Below, one piece after another: positions 54,089 to 63,052 of a DNA stretch of 64,000 nucleotides. The stretch lies in the NCBI GenBank assembly GCA_902363805.1, contig CABJBF010000002.1, positions 248,001 to 312,000 on the forward strand. Direction: 5' to 3'. Source of the stretch: Eubacteriaceae bacterium. Its GTDB lineage: Bacteria; Bacillota; Clostridia; Lachnospirales; Lachnospiraceae. Below the pieces are notes generated by a model that saw only the letters and a program-made list of their open reading frames with translations, searched no databases and was not told where the DNA came from. Each line of letters starts with the position of its first letter. Within the stretch, counting starts at the first letter, position 1. The position numbers and the translations under genes were made by a program.

Positions 54089-54544
54089 ATGATAAAAGTA
54101 CTTTTCATCTGCCACGGCAATATATGCCGTTCGACAATGGCGCAGTATGTCCTACAGGACATGGTAAATAAAAAAGGTGTAGCCGATAAGTTTTACATAG
54201 ACTCAGCGGCTACAAGTTATGAAGAAATAGGCCACGGAGTCCATCCGGGGACGAGAAATAAATTAAGTAGTGTAGGCATTCCGTGTGGAAATCACAAAGC
54301 AAGACGGATGACAAAGCAGGATTATAGCGAATTTGATTATATAATTGGAATGGATACTGCAAATATAAGGAATATTAATAGAATAATAGGTGATGATTTA
54401 GAAGGAAAAGTATATAAATTGTTATCATTTGCGGGACAAATGGGGGATATAGCCGACCCGTGGTATACAGGTAATTTTGATGCAACATATGATGATGTAC
54501 TAAAGGGGTGCAAAGGGTTTTTAAAAGAAATTGGAATACAGTAA
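54089..54544 (+). CDS. Low-molecular-weight protein tyrosine phosphatase
   Basis: The true start is the ATG at 54089 (MIKVLFICHG), not the in-frame ATG at 54071. The 151-residue enzyme has the catalytic P-loop CHGNICRS (Cys8, Arg14) and the general-acid loop DIADPWYTGNFDATY. It dephosphorylates phosphotyrosine or arginine residues on proteins. The att core TTCATCTGCCACGGCA (54104-54119) encodes residues just before and within the P-loop, so element B supplies the first ten codons, ribosome site (GCGAGG) and any promoter. It is the only intact one of three 5' copies. Confidence 0.93.
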   Translation: MIKVLFICHGNICRSTMAQYVLQDMVNKKGVADKFYIDSAATSYEEIGHGVHPGTRNKLSSVGIPCGNHKARRMTKQDYSEFDYIIGMDTANIRNINRIIGDDLEGKVYKLLSFAGQMGDIADPWYTGNFDATYDDVLKGCKGFLKEIGIQ

Positions 54545-54589
54545 TGTAAATCAAAGAAAAAATTAGTTTATTATTTATAGGGTAGATGT

Positions 54590-54658
54590 TATAATTCCAT
54601 AGAAGAAAAAATGAAGCAATTAGTATTTGCCTATTATCAGAATAGGAGATGCTATAAT
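54590..54658 (+). promoter_or_regulatory. Duplicated extended -10 promoters of thyA-folA
   Basis: Two related blocks each contain TGn-TATAAT (TATAAT at 54590-54595 and 54653-54658) followed by a shared (C)CATAGAA(A)GAAAAA tract. The repetition suggests a promoter duplication. -35 boxes are weak, as usual with extended -10 promoters. Confidence 0.5.
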
Positions 54659-54686
54659 TTCATAGAAAGAAAAATGGAGGAAATTT

Positions 54687-55535
54687 ATGAGTTACGCAGA
54701 TAAAGTATTTGTAGACATGTGTTCAGACATATTGAAAAATGGAATAGATACAAAAGGTGAAAAGGTAAGACCAAAATGGGACGACGGAAGTTTTGCATAT
54801 ACAATCAAGAAATTTGGAGTAGTAAATCGTTATGATTTAAAAAAAGAATTCCCTGCACTTACTCTAAGAAAGACAAATTTAAAAAACTGTGTTGATGAAA
54901 TTTTATGGATTTGGCAGAAGAAATCAAATAATATAAATGATTTGAATAGTCATATCTGGGATAGCTGGGCTGATGAAAATGGCTCAATCGGAAAGGCGTA
55001 TGGCTATCAGCTCGGAGTAAAGCATCAGTACAAAGAAGGTATGATGGATCAGGTAGACAGAGTTTTGTATGATTTGAAAAATAATCCATACAGCAGAAGA
55101 ATAATGACAAATATTTATGTACATCAGGATTTGCATGAAATGAATTTGTATCCATGTGCTTATAGTATGACATTTAATGTTACAAAAAATAAAGAAACAG
55201 GTAAATTGGTGTTAAATGGTATCTTAAACCAGCGCTCTCAGGATATTTTGACAGCTAATAACTGGAATGTATGTCAATATGCGGTTCTTCTTCATATGTT
55301 TGCTCAGGTCTCAGATATGGAAGTTGGAGAATTAGTACATGTGATTGCGGATGCACATATTTATGATAAACATGTTCCACTTGTTGAAGAACTTATTGCA
55401 AGAGAACAACATCCGGCACCGAAGTTCTGGATTAATCCTGAAATTAAGAATTTTTATGATTTTACAGTTGATGATTTCAGATTAGATGATTATGTAACAG
55501 GTCCACAGATAAAAAATATTCCTGTTGCAGTTTAA
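54687..55535 (+). CDS. thyA: Thymidylate synthase
   Basis: ATGGAGG precedes the ATG. The 282-residue enzyme methylates dUMP to dTMP with methylene-tetrahydrofolate. It has the catalytic cysteine in LYPCAYSMTFNV, the RSQDILTANNWN nucleotide-binding motif and HIYDKHVPLVEEL. Dihydrofolate made in the reaction is recycled by the folA product encoded 26 bp downstream, an obvious functional pair. Two similar promoter blocks precede it. Confidence 0.95.
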   Translation: MSYADKVFVDMCSDILKNGIDTKGEKVRPKWDDGSFAYTIKKFGVVNRYDLKKEFPALTLRKTNLKNCVDEILWIWQKKSNNINDLNSHIWDSWADENGSIGKAYGYQLGVKHQYKEGMMDQVDRVLYDLKNNPYSRRIMTNIYVHQDLHEMNLYPCAYSMTFNVTKNKETGKLVLNGILNQRSQDILTANNWNVCQYAVLLHMFAQVSDMEVGELVHVIADAHIYDKHVPLVEELIAREQHPAPKFWINPEIKNFYDFTVDDFRLDDYVTGPQIKNIPVAV

Positions 55536-55561
55536 AATGAAAATAGCAAAGGAGTTTTCAT

Positions 55562-56056
55562 ATGAATTTAATAGTTGCGGTTGATAATAATTGGGCAATT
55601 GGATATAAAAATGATTTACTTATAAGCATACCTGATGATATGAAGTTTTTTAGAGAAACAACTACAGGAAATGTAATTATTATGGGCAGAAAGACTTTAA
55701 ACAGTTTTCCGAATGGAAAGCCATTGAAGAATAGAGTAAATATTGTAATTACAAAGGATGCTAATTTTAAGGCTGATGGTGCAATTGTTGTAAATAGTAT
55801 TGAAGAAGCGGTAAAAGAGGCTGAAAAATATAATGATAAAGAAGCTTATGTAATAGGCGGCGGAAGTATTTATGAGCAAATGTTGCCGTATTGTGATACA
55901 GCGTATGTAACTTATATTGATAATTCATACAGTGCTGACACATTTATTCCGAATCTTGATAAGTTGACAGATGAATGGTATATAGCAGATGAAAGTGATG
56001 AATGCACTTATTTTGATATTGAGTATTATTTTAGAACTTATAAGAGAAAAAAATAA
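55562..56056 (+). CDS. folA: Dihydrofolate reductase
   Basis: AAAGGAG precedes the ATG. The 164-residue protein shows VDNNWAIGYKNDLLISIPDD, VIIMGRKTLNSFPNGKPL and EAYVIGGGSIYEQMLPY, the standard DHFR signature, with Asp at the active-site helix. It reduces dihydrofolate with NADPH and is the target of trimethoprim. It is the second gene of a thyA-folA operon. Confidence 0.95.
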   Translation: MNLIVAVDNNWAIGYKNDLLISIPDDMKFFRETTTGNVIIMGRKTLNSFPNGKPLKNRVNIVITKDANFKADGAIVVNSIEEAVKEAEKYNDKEAYVIGGGSIYEQMLPYCDTAYVTYIDNSYSADTFIPNLDKLTDEWYIADESDECTYFDIEYYFRTYKRKK

Positions 56057-56071
56057 ATTAGTACTACACAT

Positions 56072-56112
56072 TTGAGCAGGCTTATGTGGGCTTATACATT
56101 TTAACTCTGACA
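56072..56112 (+). repeat. Partial copy of the hairpin repeat found near carA
   Basis: GAGCA.GCT.ATGTGGGCTTA followed by TTTT..AC.CTG.CAT matches the last 40 bp of the hairpin at 58499-58565 with scattered changes. It shows that the element is dispersed and decays. Confidence 0.55.
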
Positions 56113-56139
56113 TCAAAATAATAAACTTTAAGATATTAA

Positions 56140-56186
56140 AAATTCCCTTTAATATGGCTAAATTAAAAGCTAATTAAAGGGAATTT
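56140..56186. terminator. Bidirectional terminator between folA and nth
   Basis: Perfect 14-bp stem AAATTCCCTTTAAT/ATTAAAGGGAATTT with T-rich flanks on both strands, lying between convergent genes. Confidence 0.85.
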
Positions 56187-56188
56187 AT

Positions 56189-56821
56189 TTATATTCTTTT
56201 TTTGCAAATGTCATTCAGACAACATTTATCGCAGTGAGGAGTAGTTCTTGCGGTACAAACTTCGCGACCGTGGTCTACAAGACGGTGGCAGAAATCACTC
56301 CCTTCTTCGGGAGGAATAATTTTCCATAAGGCCATTTCGACTTTTTTAGGGTCTTTTATATTATCTACAAGACCAATTCTGTTGCATAGACGGATGCAAT
56401 GTGTATCTGTAACAATAGCAGGTTTTCCAAAAACATCTCCCATAATAAGATTTGCACTTTTTCGTCCGACGCCTGGTAATTTTAACAATTCATCAAAATC
56501 ATCAGGAACTTTACAATCATATTTATCTCTAAGCATTTTCATGCATAAACTAATATCTCTGGCTTTGCTGTTTCCAAGACCACATGGTTTAACTATTTCT
56601 GTTATTTCGGCTACATCAGCATTAGCTAATGACTCAATGTCAGGAAATTTTTCATAAAGCTTCGGAACAATTTTGTTAACTCTTTCGTCAGTGCATTGGG
56701 CAGCAAGGCGAACGCTGATTAACAGCTTCCAAGCTTCATTGTAATCAAGAGTACAATCTGATTCAGGATAACATTTTTTTAATCTATTTATAACTTCTAA
56801 AGCTAAATCTTTTTTTCTCAT
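56189..56821 (-). CDS. nth: Endonuclease III
   Basis: The 210-residue DNA glycosylase/AP-lyase has the helix-hairpin-helix LLKLPGVGRKSANL with the catalytic Lys, the aspartate in VTDTHCIRL and a C-terminal 4Fe-4S cluster (Cys-x6-Cys-x2-Cys-x5-Cys, from VCTARTTPHCDKC). It removes oxidised pyrimidines from DNA in base excision repair. It is convergent to folA with a shared terminator. AAGGACT before the ATG is a moderate ribosome site. Confidence 0.95.
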   Translation of the reverse strand: MRKKDLALEVINRLKKCYPESDCTLDYNEAWKLLISVRLAAQCTDERVNKIVPKLYEKFPDIESLANADVAEITEIVKPCGLGNSKARDISLCMKMLRDKYDCKVPDDFDELLKLPGVGRKSANLIMGDVFGKPAIVTDTHCIRLCNRIGLVDNIKDPKKVEMALWKIIPPEEGSDFCHRLVDHGREVCTARTTPHCDKCCLNDICKKRI

Positions 56822-57024
56822 TTGTAATGAGTCCTTTCATAAAAATATAAACAAAATTTTCTTACAATTTACAATATAGTTTATCCCACAGATGGCATTA
56901 TTTCAATTGTTATATTAAAAAATAATACAAATATGAAATATGAAATATCGAATAAATATAAAGATTAATGTAAATTTGTAAATTTAACAGCATATAATAG
57001 AATGATTATATATAAGGAAAAAAT

Positions 57025-58281
57025 ATGCTTATTAAAATGGAAGTAGAGTCTTCTTATACAGGAAAACTTCAGGTGAATGTTGTTACAAGAGAAAATGTAC
57101 CGGTTAGGGATGCAACTGTAACTATAGCAGCTTCTGACAGCCCTAATAATATAATAGAAAGGCTTACTACAAATTCATCGGGACAGACGGAGACAATAGA
57201 ATTACCTGCGCCACCTATTGAACTTAGTTTGAATGAGGCAAATACAACCAGACCATATACAACTTACAATATTCGTATAGAAGCGTTAGGATATGAAACA
57301 GAATTCATTGAAAATGCAGAAATTTTGCCGGATGTGTTGGCTATTCAAAATGTAAGATTAACAAGCAAAAATGCATCGCTGACTGAAGATATAATGATTC
57401 CCGACCATACTTTATATGGCGAGTATCCGCCAAAGGTTCCGGAAGAAGAAATTAAGCCTGTTAATGAACCGGGTGAAATTGTTCTGAGTAGAGTAGTTGT
57501 GCCTGAAATAATTGTTGTACATGATGGGATTCCATCTGATAGCAGCGCTCAAAACTACTATGTAAATTATCGTGATTATATTAAAAATGTTGCTTCAAGC
57601 GAAATATACGCAACCTGGCCTACTGCAACAATTGAGGCAAATGTCCTTGCAATTATGTCGTTTACTTTAAACAGGGTTTACACAGAATGGTATCGAAACA
57701 AAGGATACGATTTTACAATTACTTCATCTACAGCATATGATCAGAAATGGATTTATGGCAGAAACATTTTTGAATCAATTAGTCTTGTTGTAGATAATAT
57801 ATTTGATCAATATTTATCAAGGCCAGATGTAAGGCAGCCAATTCTTACACAGTATTGTGATGGAAAAAGAGTAACCTGTCCGAATTGGTTAAGCCAGTGG
57901 GGATCATGCAACTTAGGAGAGAGAGGGTATTCTACAATTGAAATAATCAGGTATTATTATGGCGATGATATGTATATAAATACGGCTGAGCAAATTGCCG
58001 GTATTCCAATTTCATGGCCGGGATATGATTTAGATATTGGTGCAAGTGGTCAGAAGGTAGCACAAATTCAGGAACAGCTAGATACAATTGCACAGGTGTA
58101 TACTGAAATCCCAAGATTAAATGCAGATGGAATATACGGTGAGGTTACAAGAGAGGCAGTAAAAGCTTTCCAAAAAATATTTGATTTACCACAGACTGGA
58201 ATTGTGGACTTTGCAACATGGTACAAAATATCACAGATTTATGTTGGAATCACAAGAATAGCAGAAGGAATTCCAAGATAA
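57025..58281 (+). CDS. Peptidoglycan-binding protein with SpoIID-like middle domain
   Basis: The 418-residue protein starts with a carboxypeptidase-regulatory-like beta domain (YTGKLQVNVVTRENVPVRDA, about 5-110), then a middle domain (170-310) with EIYATWPTATIEANVLAIMS and LSQWGSCNLGERGYSTIEII, which resembles SpoIID/LytB amidase-activator folds, and ends with a peptidoglycan_binding_1 domain (DIGASGQKVAQIQEQL ... DGIYGEVTREAVKAFQ). There is no signal peptide, as in proteins used inside the mother cell or forespore. A role in spore-wall or cortex metabolism is an inference. Confidence 0.75.
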   Translation: MLIKMEVESSYTGKLQVNVVTRENVPVRDATVTIAASDSPNNIIERLTTNSSGQTETIELPAPPIELSLNEANTTRPYTTYNIRIEALGYETEFIENAEILPDVLAIQNVRLTSKNASLTEDIMIPDHTLYGEYPPKVPEEEIKPVNEPGEIVLSRVVVPEIIVVHDGIPSDSSAQNYYVNYRDYIKNVASSEIYATWPTATIEANVLAIMSFTLNRVYTEWYRNKGYDFTITSSTAYDQKWIYGRNIFESISLVVDNIFDQYLSRPDVRQPILTQYCDGKRVTCPNWLSQWGSCNLGERGYSTIEIIRYYYGDDMYINTAEQIAGIPISWPGYDLDIGASGQKVAQIQEQLDTIAQVYTEIPRLNADGIYGEVTREAVKAFQKIFDLPQTGIVDFATWYKISQIYVGITRIAEGIPR

Positions 58282-58287
58282 AAATAA

Positions 58288-58498
58288 GATGCCAACGGAT
58301 TGTTTCGTGCTGCGCACTCTCACAATCCTACCCAATATTCGCATATCGTGGGAATTATCCCACTTTTATGCTCATATTGGGGCCAAAACTTCTTAAGATT
58401 ATGATGCCAACGGATTGTTTCGTGCTGCGCACTCTCACAATCCTACCCAATATTCGCATATCGCGGGAATCATCCCGCTTTTATGCTCATATTGGGGC
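58288..58498 (+). repeat. Tandem 96-bp structured repeat (two copies, period 115)
   Basis: Copies at 58288-58383 and 58403-58498 are almost identical. Each folds into two hairpins: GGATTGT/ACAATCC capped by GTGC/GCAC, and a long one, CCCAATAT / GCATA / GTGGGA against TCCCAC / TATGC / ATATTGGG. The copies differ at a T-A pair (first) that is C-G (second), a compensatory change that keeps the stem. That argues for selection on RNA or DNA structure. It lies between the PG-binding gene and carA. Confidence 0.8.
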
Positions 58499-58565
58499 GG
58501 GTCCCAAGGTCTTTCGCCCACTTATGAGCAAGCTCATGTGGGCTTAGACCTTTTGACCCTGGCAT
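58499..58565 (+). repeat. Third hairpin of the repeat cluster
   Basis: Nested arms GGGTC / AAGGTCT / GCCCA / ATGAGC pair with GCTCAT / TGGGC / AGACCTT / GACCC (58499-58559). The following TGGCAT (58560-58565) is the inverse of the ATGCCA that opens each 96-bp repeat, so the cluster has inverted ends. A worn copy lies at 56072-56112. Confidence 0.75.
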
Positions 58566-58667
58566 TATAAAAACTTATAATCTAAAATATACTTACTCTT
58601 TCTTTTATGTTAAAATAGTAGTTATGCAAGAAGATACAAATAATAATAAAAATAGTTGTATATTATG

Positions 58668-58696
58668 TTGAATTATATCGAATTATTTGGTATAAT
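58668..58696 (+). promoter_or_regulatory. carAB promoter
   Basis: TTGAAT (58668-58673), 17 bp, TATAAT (58691-58696). The short leader (about 30 nt) leaves no room for a PyrR attenuator. Confidence 0.75.
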
Positions 58697-58732
58697 CTTT
58701 ACAATTTGAGCATATGAAAGGAATACACATTT

Positions 58733-59812
58733 ATGAACGCATTTCTAATCTTAGAAGACGGTACCGTCTTTAAAGGTACATCTATTGGATCTACAAGAGA
58801 AGTAATTAGTGAAATCGTATTTAATACGTCAATGTGGGGCTATTTAGAAGTATTAACAGACCCATCTTATGCCGGACAGGCAGTAGTTATGACATACCCG
58901 TTAATTGGTAATTATGGTATTTGCCATGAAGATATGGAATCATTGAAGCCATGGCCGGATGCTTATATTGTTAACGAATTAAGCAGAATGCCTAGCAATT
59001 TCAGAAGTGATGATACAATTCAAAACTTCCTTGAAGAAAATGATATCCCTGGTATAGCAGGTATTGATACAAGAGCACTTACAAAGATTCTTCGTGAAAA
59101 GGGAACAATGAATGGAATGATTACAACTAATGAAAATTATAACTTAGATGAAATTCTTCCTAAAATAAAGGAATACACAGTTTCAGGCGTTGTTAAGAAA
59201 GTAAGTTGTAAAGAAAAGAGTAATCTTAAAGGAGAAGGATTTAAGGTAGCATTACTTGATATTGGCGCTAAGAACAATATTGGAAAGTCATTAAATGACA
59301 GAGGATGCGATGTTACAATTTATCCTTGTGATACACCGGCTGAAGAAATTATTGCATCTAATCCTGATGGAATAATGTTATCAAATGGTCCCGGTGATCC
59401 TAAAGAGTGTGTATATCAGATAGAACAGATTAAAAAATTGTACGATACAGATATCCCGATTTTTGCAATTTGTTTAGGACATCAGTTGATGGCACTTGCA
59501 ACAGGTGCTGATACTAAGAAGATGAAATATGGTCACAGAGGTGGAAATCATCCGGTTAAAGATTTAGAAAGTGGTCATGTTTATATTTCATCACAGAACC
59601 ATGGATACATGGTAGATGGCGATACAGTTAATAAAGATATTGCCAGAGTAGCGTTTGTAAATGTAAATGATAAAACAGTAGAAGGTTTAAGATATAATAA
59701 TAAGAGCATTTTTACTGTTCAGTTCCATCCGGAAGCTTGCCCTGGACCACAGGACTCAAATCTTCTGTTTGATGAATTTATTAAAATGATGGAGGTGAAG
59801 AAGAATGCCTAA
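58733..59812 (+). CDS. carA: Carbamoyl-phosphate synthase small subunit
   Basis: The 359-residue glutamine amidotransferase has the N-terminal CPSase domain (LEDGTVFKGTSIGS) and a class I amidotransferase domain with LSNGPGDP, the nucleophile in FAICLGHQLMA and the catalytic pair FHPEACPGP. It releases ammonia from glutamine and channels it to CarB for carbamoyl phosphate, feeding pyrimidine and arginine synthesis. AAAGGAA precedes the ATG. It overlaps carB by 8 bp. Confidence 0.96.
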   Translation: MNAFLILEDGTVFKGTSIGSTREVISEIVFNTSMWGYLEVLTDPSYAGQAVVMTYPLIGNYGICHEDMESLKPWPDAYIVNELSRMPSNFRSDDTIQNFLEENDIPGIAGIDTRALTKILREKGTMNGMITTNENYNLDEILPKIKEYTVSGVVKKVSCKEKSNLKGEGFKVALLDIGAKNNIGKSLNDRGCDVTIYPCDTPAEEIIASNPDGIMLSNGPGDPKECVYQIEQIKKLYDTDIPIFAICLGHQLMALATGADTKKMKYGHRGGNHPVKDLESGHVYISSQNHGYMVDGDTVNKDIARVAFVNVNDKTVEGLRYNNKSIFTVQFHPEACPGPQDSNLLFDEFIKMMEVKKNA

Positions 59813-62800
59813 GAACCCGAATATTAAAAAAGTATTAGTTATTGGATCAGGTCCTATTGTTATTGGACAGGCTGCAGAATTTGACTATGCAGGAACACAG
59901 GCATGTCGTTCTTTAAAAGAAGAAGGACTTGAAGTAGTTTTGGTTAACTCTAACCCTGCTACAATTATGACAGATAAAGATATCGCTGATGAAGTTTATA
60001 TTGAACCTTTAACAGTTCCGGTGTTAAAGAAAATTATCGAAAAAGAAAAACCGGATAGCATTTTACCAACACTTGGTGGTCAGGCAGGACTTAACCTTGC
60101 AATGGAAATTGCTGAAACAGGATTCTTAGAGGAACATGGATGCCGTTTAATAGGTACAACTTCTGAAACTATTAAAAAGGCAGAAGACCGTCTTGAATTT
60201 AAAGAAACAATGGAAAAAATCGGTGAACCATGTGCACCTTCATTAGTAGTTGAAAATGTAGAAGATGGTATTGCGTTTACTAAAAAGATTGGTTATCCTG
60301 TAGTACTTCGTCCTGCTTACACATTAGGTGGAAGCGGTGGTGGTATCGCACATAATCAGACTGAATTAGTAGAAATCCTTGAAAATGGATTAAGACTTAG
60401 CCGTGTAGGACAGGTTCTTGTTGAAAGATGTATTGCCGGATGGAAAGAAGTAGAATACGAAGTAATGCGTGATAGCGAAGGAAACTGTATTACAGTATGT
60501 AATATGGAAAATATTGACCCTGTAGGCGTTCATACAGGTGATAGTATTGTAGTTGCTCCATCACAGACATTAGGTGATAAAGAGCATCAGATGCTTCGTA
60601 CATCAGCTTTAAATATTATTAACGAATTAAACATTACAGGTGGATGTAACGTTCAGTACGCTCTTCACCCTGAAAGTTTTGAATATTGTGTAATCGAAGT
60701 TAACCCTCGTGTAAGCCGTTCATCAGCTTTAGCTTCAAAGGCTACAGGTTATCCTATTGCAAAAGTTGCAGCAAAGATTGCGTTAGGTTATACACTTGAT
60801 GAAATTAAGAATGCAATTACACAGAAAACATATGCAAGTTTTGAACCAACACTTGACTATTGTGTAGTTAAGATTCCAAGACTTCCATTTGATAAATTTA
60901 TTACAGCCAGCAGAAAACTTACAACACAGATGAAGGCTACCGGTGAGGTAATGAGTATCTGTAATAACTTTGAAGGTGCTTTAATGAAGGCAATCCGTTC
61001 ATTAGAGCAGCATGTTGAATGTCTTATGGATTACAACTTCTCAGAACTTACAGATGATCAGTTAGAAGATCAGCTTCATGTAGTAGATGACAGAAGAATT
61101 TGGGTTATTGCAGAAGCACTTAGAAGAGGCATAAGTTATGACCACATTCATGATATTACAAAGATTGATAAGTGGTTTATTGATAAAATCGCTATAATTG
61201 TTGAAATGGAAAATGCTCTTAAGAGTGAACCTTTAACACCTGAATTGTTAAAGGCAGCAAAGAGAATCGAATTCCCTGATACAGTTATCAGTAGATTGAC
61301 AGGTAAGTCAGAAGAAGAAATTAAGCAGATGCGTTATGATAACGATATAGTAGCTGCTTACAAGATGGTTGATACTTGTGCTGCAGAATTTGAAGCAGCA
61401 ACACCTTACTATTATTCAGTATATGGTGGAGAAAATGAATCAGTAGAAACAAACCCTCCAAAGAAGGTTCTTGTACTTGGTTCAGGTCCTATAAGAATTG
61501 GTCAGGGTATTGAATTCGACTTCTGTTCTGTACATTGTACATGGGCATTTAAAGAAGAAGGATACGAGACAATTATTGTAAATAATAACCCTGAAACAGT
61601 ATCAACAGACTTTGATATAGCTGATAAGCTTTATTTTGAACCATTGACACCGGAAGATGTTGAAAACATTGTAAACATCGAAAAACCAGACGGAGCAGTT
61701 GTTCAGTTTGGTGGTCAGACAGCTATCAAACTTACAGAGTCTCTTATGAAGATGGGAGTTCCTATCCTTGGAACTAAAGCAGAAGATGTAGATGCTGCAG
61801 AAGACAGAGAATTATTTGATGAAATTCTTGAAAAGTGTGGTATTCCAAGACCAACAGGTGGAACAGTATTTACTGCTGAGGAAGCAAAAAAAGTAGCTAA
61901 TAAATTAGGATATCCAGTACTTGTAAGACCATCATACGTACTTGGTGGTCAGGGAATGCAGATTGCAACATGTGATGAAGAAGTAGAAGAATTTATGGAA
62001 ATCATCAACAGAATTGCACAGGATCATCCAATTTTAGTAGATAAATATTTACAGGGAACAGAAGTAGAAGTTGATGCCGTATGTGATGGTGAAGATATTT
62101 TAATCCCTGGTGTAATGGAACACATTGAAAGAGCCGGAGTTCATTCAGGAGATAGTATTTCAGTATATCCTGCATACTCACTTTCAAAAGATATAATTGA
62201 TACAATTGAAGATTACACAGAAAAACTTGCACGTTCACTTCACGTAAAGGGTATGATTAATATCCAGTTTATCGTTTGTGATGGTAAAGTTTATGTAATT
62301 GAAGTTAACCCACGATCATCAAGAACAGTACCTTATATTAGTAAGGTTACAGGTATTCCAATTGTTAAGCTTGCAACAAAGTGTATTATTGGACATACTC
62401 TTAAAGAAATGGGTTATAAGCCGGGATTACAGCCTAATGCAGATTATATTGCAATTAAGATGCCTGTATTCTCATTTGAAAAAATTCGTGGTGCTGAAAC
62501 AAGCCTTGGACCGGAAATGAAGTCAACAGGTGAATGCCTTGGTATTGCAAAGACATTTAATGAAGCACTTTATAAAGCTTTCCTTGGAGCAGGAGTTGTT
62601 CTTCCAAAGCATAAAAAGATTATTATTTCAGTTAAGGATGCTGACAAGCAGGAAGTTGTTCCACTTGCACAGAGATTTGAAAAACTTGGATATGAAGTTT
62701 ATGCTACAAGAAGTACAGCAGATGTTTTAAGAAAAAATGGTGTTGATGCAATTAAAGTTAACAAGATTCATCAGGAAGCACCAACTGTAATGGATTTATT

Positions 62801-63005
62801 ACTTGAACATAAGATTGATATTGTTATTGATACTCCAACACAGGGTAGAGATAAGAACAGAGATGGTTTCTTAATTAGAAGAACATCAATCGAAACAGGT
62901 GTAAACTGCTTTACAAGTTTGGATACAGTTGATGCATTACTTACAAGCTTAGAAAGTGATGCAAAGAATGATTTATCTTTAGTTGATATTGCAACAATAG
63001 AATAA
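59805..63005 (+). CDS. carB: Carbamoyl-phosphate synthase large subunit
   Basis: The full-length 1066-residue enzyme has two homologous ATP-grasp halves (starting KKVLVIGSGPIVIGQAAEFD and KKVLVLGSGPIRIGQGIEFD at about residue 556), an oligomerisation region between, and a C-terminal MGS-like allosteric domain (from about 935). It uses two ATP, bicarbonate and ammonia from CarA. GGAGG precedes the ATG inside carA, so the two are coupled. Codon bias suggests strong expression. Confidence 0.97.
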   Translation: MPKNPNIKKVLVIGSGPIVIGQAAEFDYAGTQACRSLKEEGLEVVLVNSNPATIMTDKDIADEVYIEPLTVPVLKKIIEKEKPDSILPTLGGQAGLNLAMEIAETGFLEEHGCRLIGTTSETIKKAEDRLEFKETMEKIGEPCAPSLVVENVEDGIAFTKKIGYPVVLRPAYTLGGSGGGIAHNQTELVEILENGLRLSRVGQVLVERCIAGWKEVEYEVMRDSEGNCITVCNMENIDPVGVHTGDSIVVAPSQTLGDKEHQMLRTSALNIINELNITGGCNVQYALHPESFEYCVIEVNPRVSRSSALASKATGYPIAKVAAKIALGYTLDEIKNAITQKTYASFEPTLDYCVVKIPRLPFDKFITASRKLTTQMKATGEVMSICNNFEGALMKAIRSLEQHVECLMDYNFSELTDDQLEDQLHVVDDRRIWVIAEALRRGISYDHIHDITKIDKWFIDKIAIIVEMENALKSEPLTPELLKAAKRIEFPDTVISRLTGKSEEEIKQMRYDNDIVAAYKMVDTCAAEFEAATPYYYSVYGGENESVETNPPKKVLVLGSGPIRIGQGIEFDFCSVHCTWAFKEEGYETIIVNNNPETVSTDFDIADKLYFEPLTPEDVENIVNIEKPDGAVVQFGGQTAIKLTESLMKMGVPILGTKAEDVDAAEDRELFDEILEKCGIPRPTGGTVFTAEEAKKVANKLGYPVLVRPSYVLGGQGMQIATCDEEVEEFMEIINRIAQDHPILVDKYLQGTEVEVDAVCDGEDILIPGVMEHIERAGVHSGDSISVYPAYSLSKDIIDTIEDYTEKLARSLHVKGMINIQFIVCDGKVYVIEVNPRSSRTVPYISKVTGIPIVKLATKCIIGHTLKEMGYKPGLQPNADYIAIKMPVFSFEKIRGAETSLGPEMKSTGECLGIAKTFNEALYKAFLGAGVVLPKHKKIIISVKDADKQEVVPLAQRFEKLGYEVYATRSTADVLRKNGVDAIKVNKIHQEAPTVMDLLLEHKIDIVIDTPTQGRDKNRDGFLIRRTSIETGVNCFTSLDTVDALLTSLESDAKNDLSLVDIATIE

Positions 63006-63052
63006 GCTATTTAGCTTTTTGGAGAGATGCACACTCAAAAAGGAGCGTGCGT

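Larger units (their letters stand above)
45048..54119. mobile_element. Island segment B: Tn916-like element carrying Bce-type resistance genes
   Basis: It runs from the phosphatase att core at 45032-45047 to the one at 54104-54119. TACACCTTATTT-type boxes lie in the same orientation near both ends (45111-45130 and 53955-53976), probable integrase arm sites. It holds int, xis, a DnaC-like and a RepA-like gene at the right and a more GC-rich ABC transporter/two-component set at the left, without conjugation genes. Integration swapped the 5' end of the phosphatase gene for the element's own copy. Confidence 0.8.
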
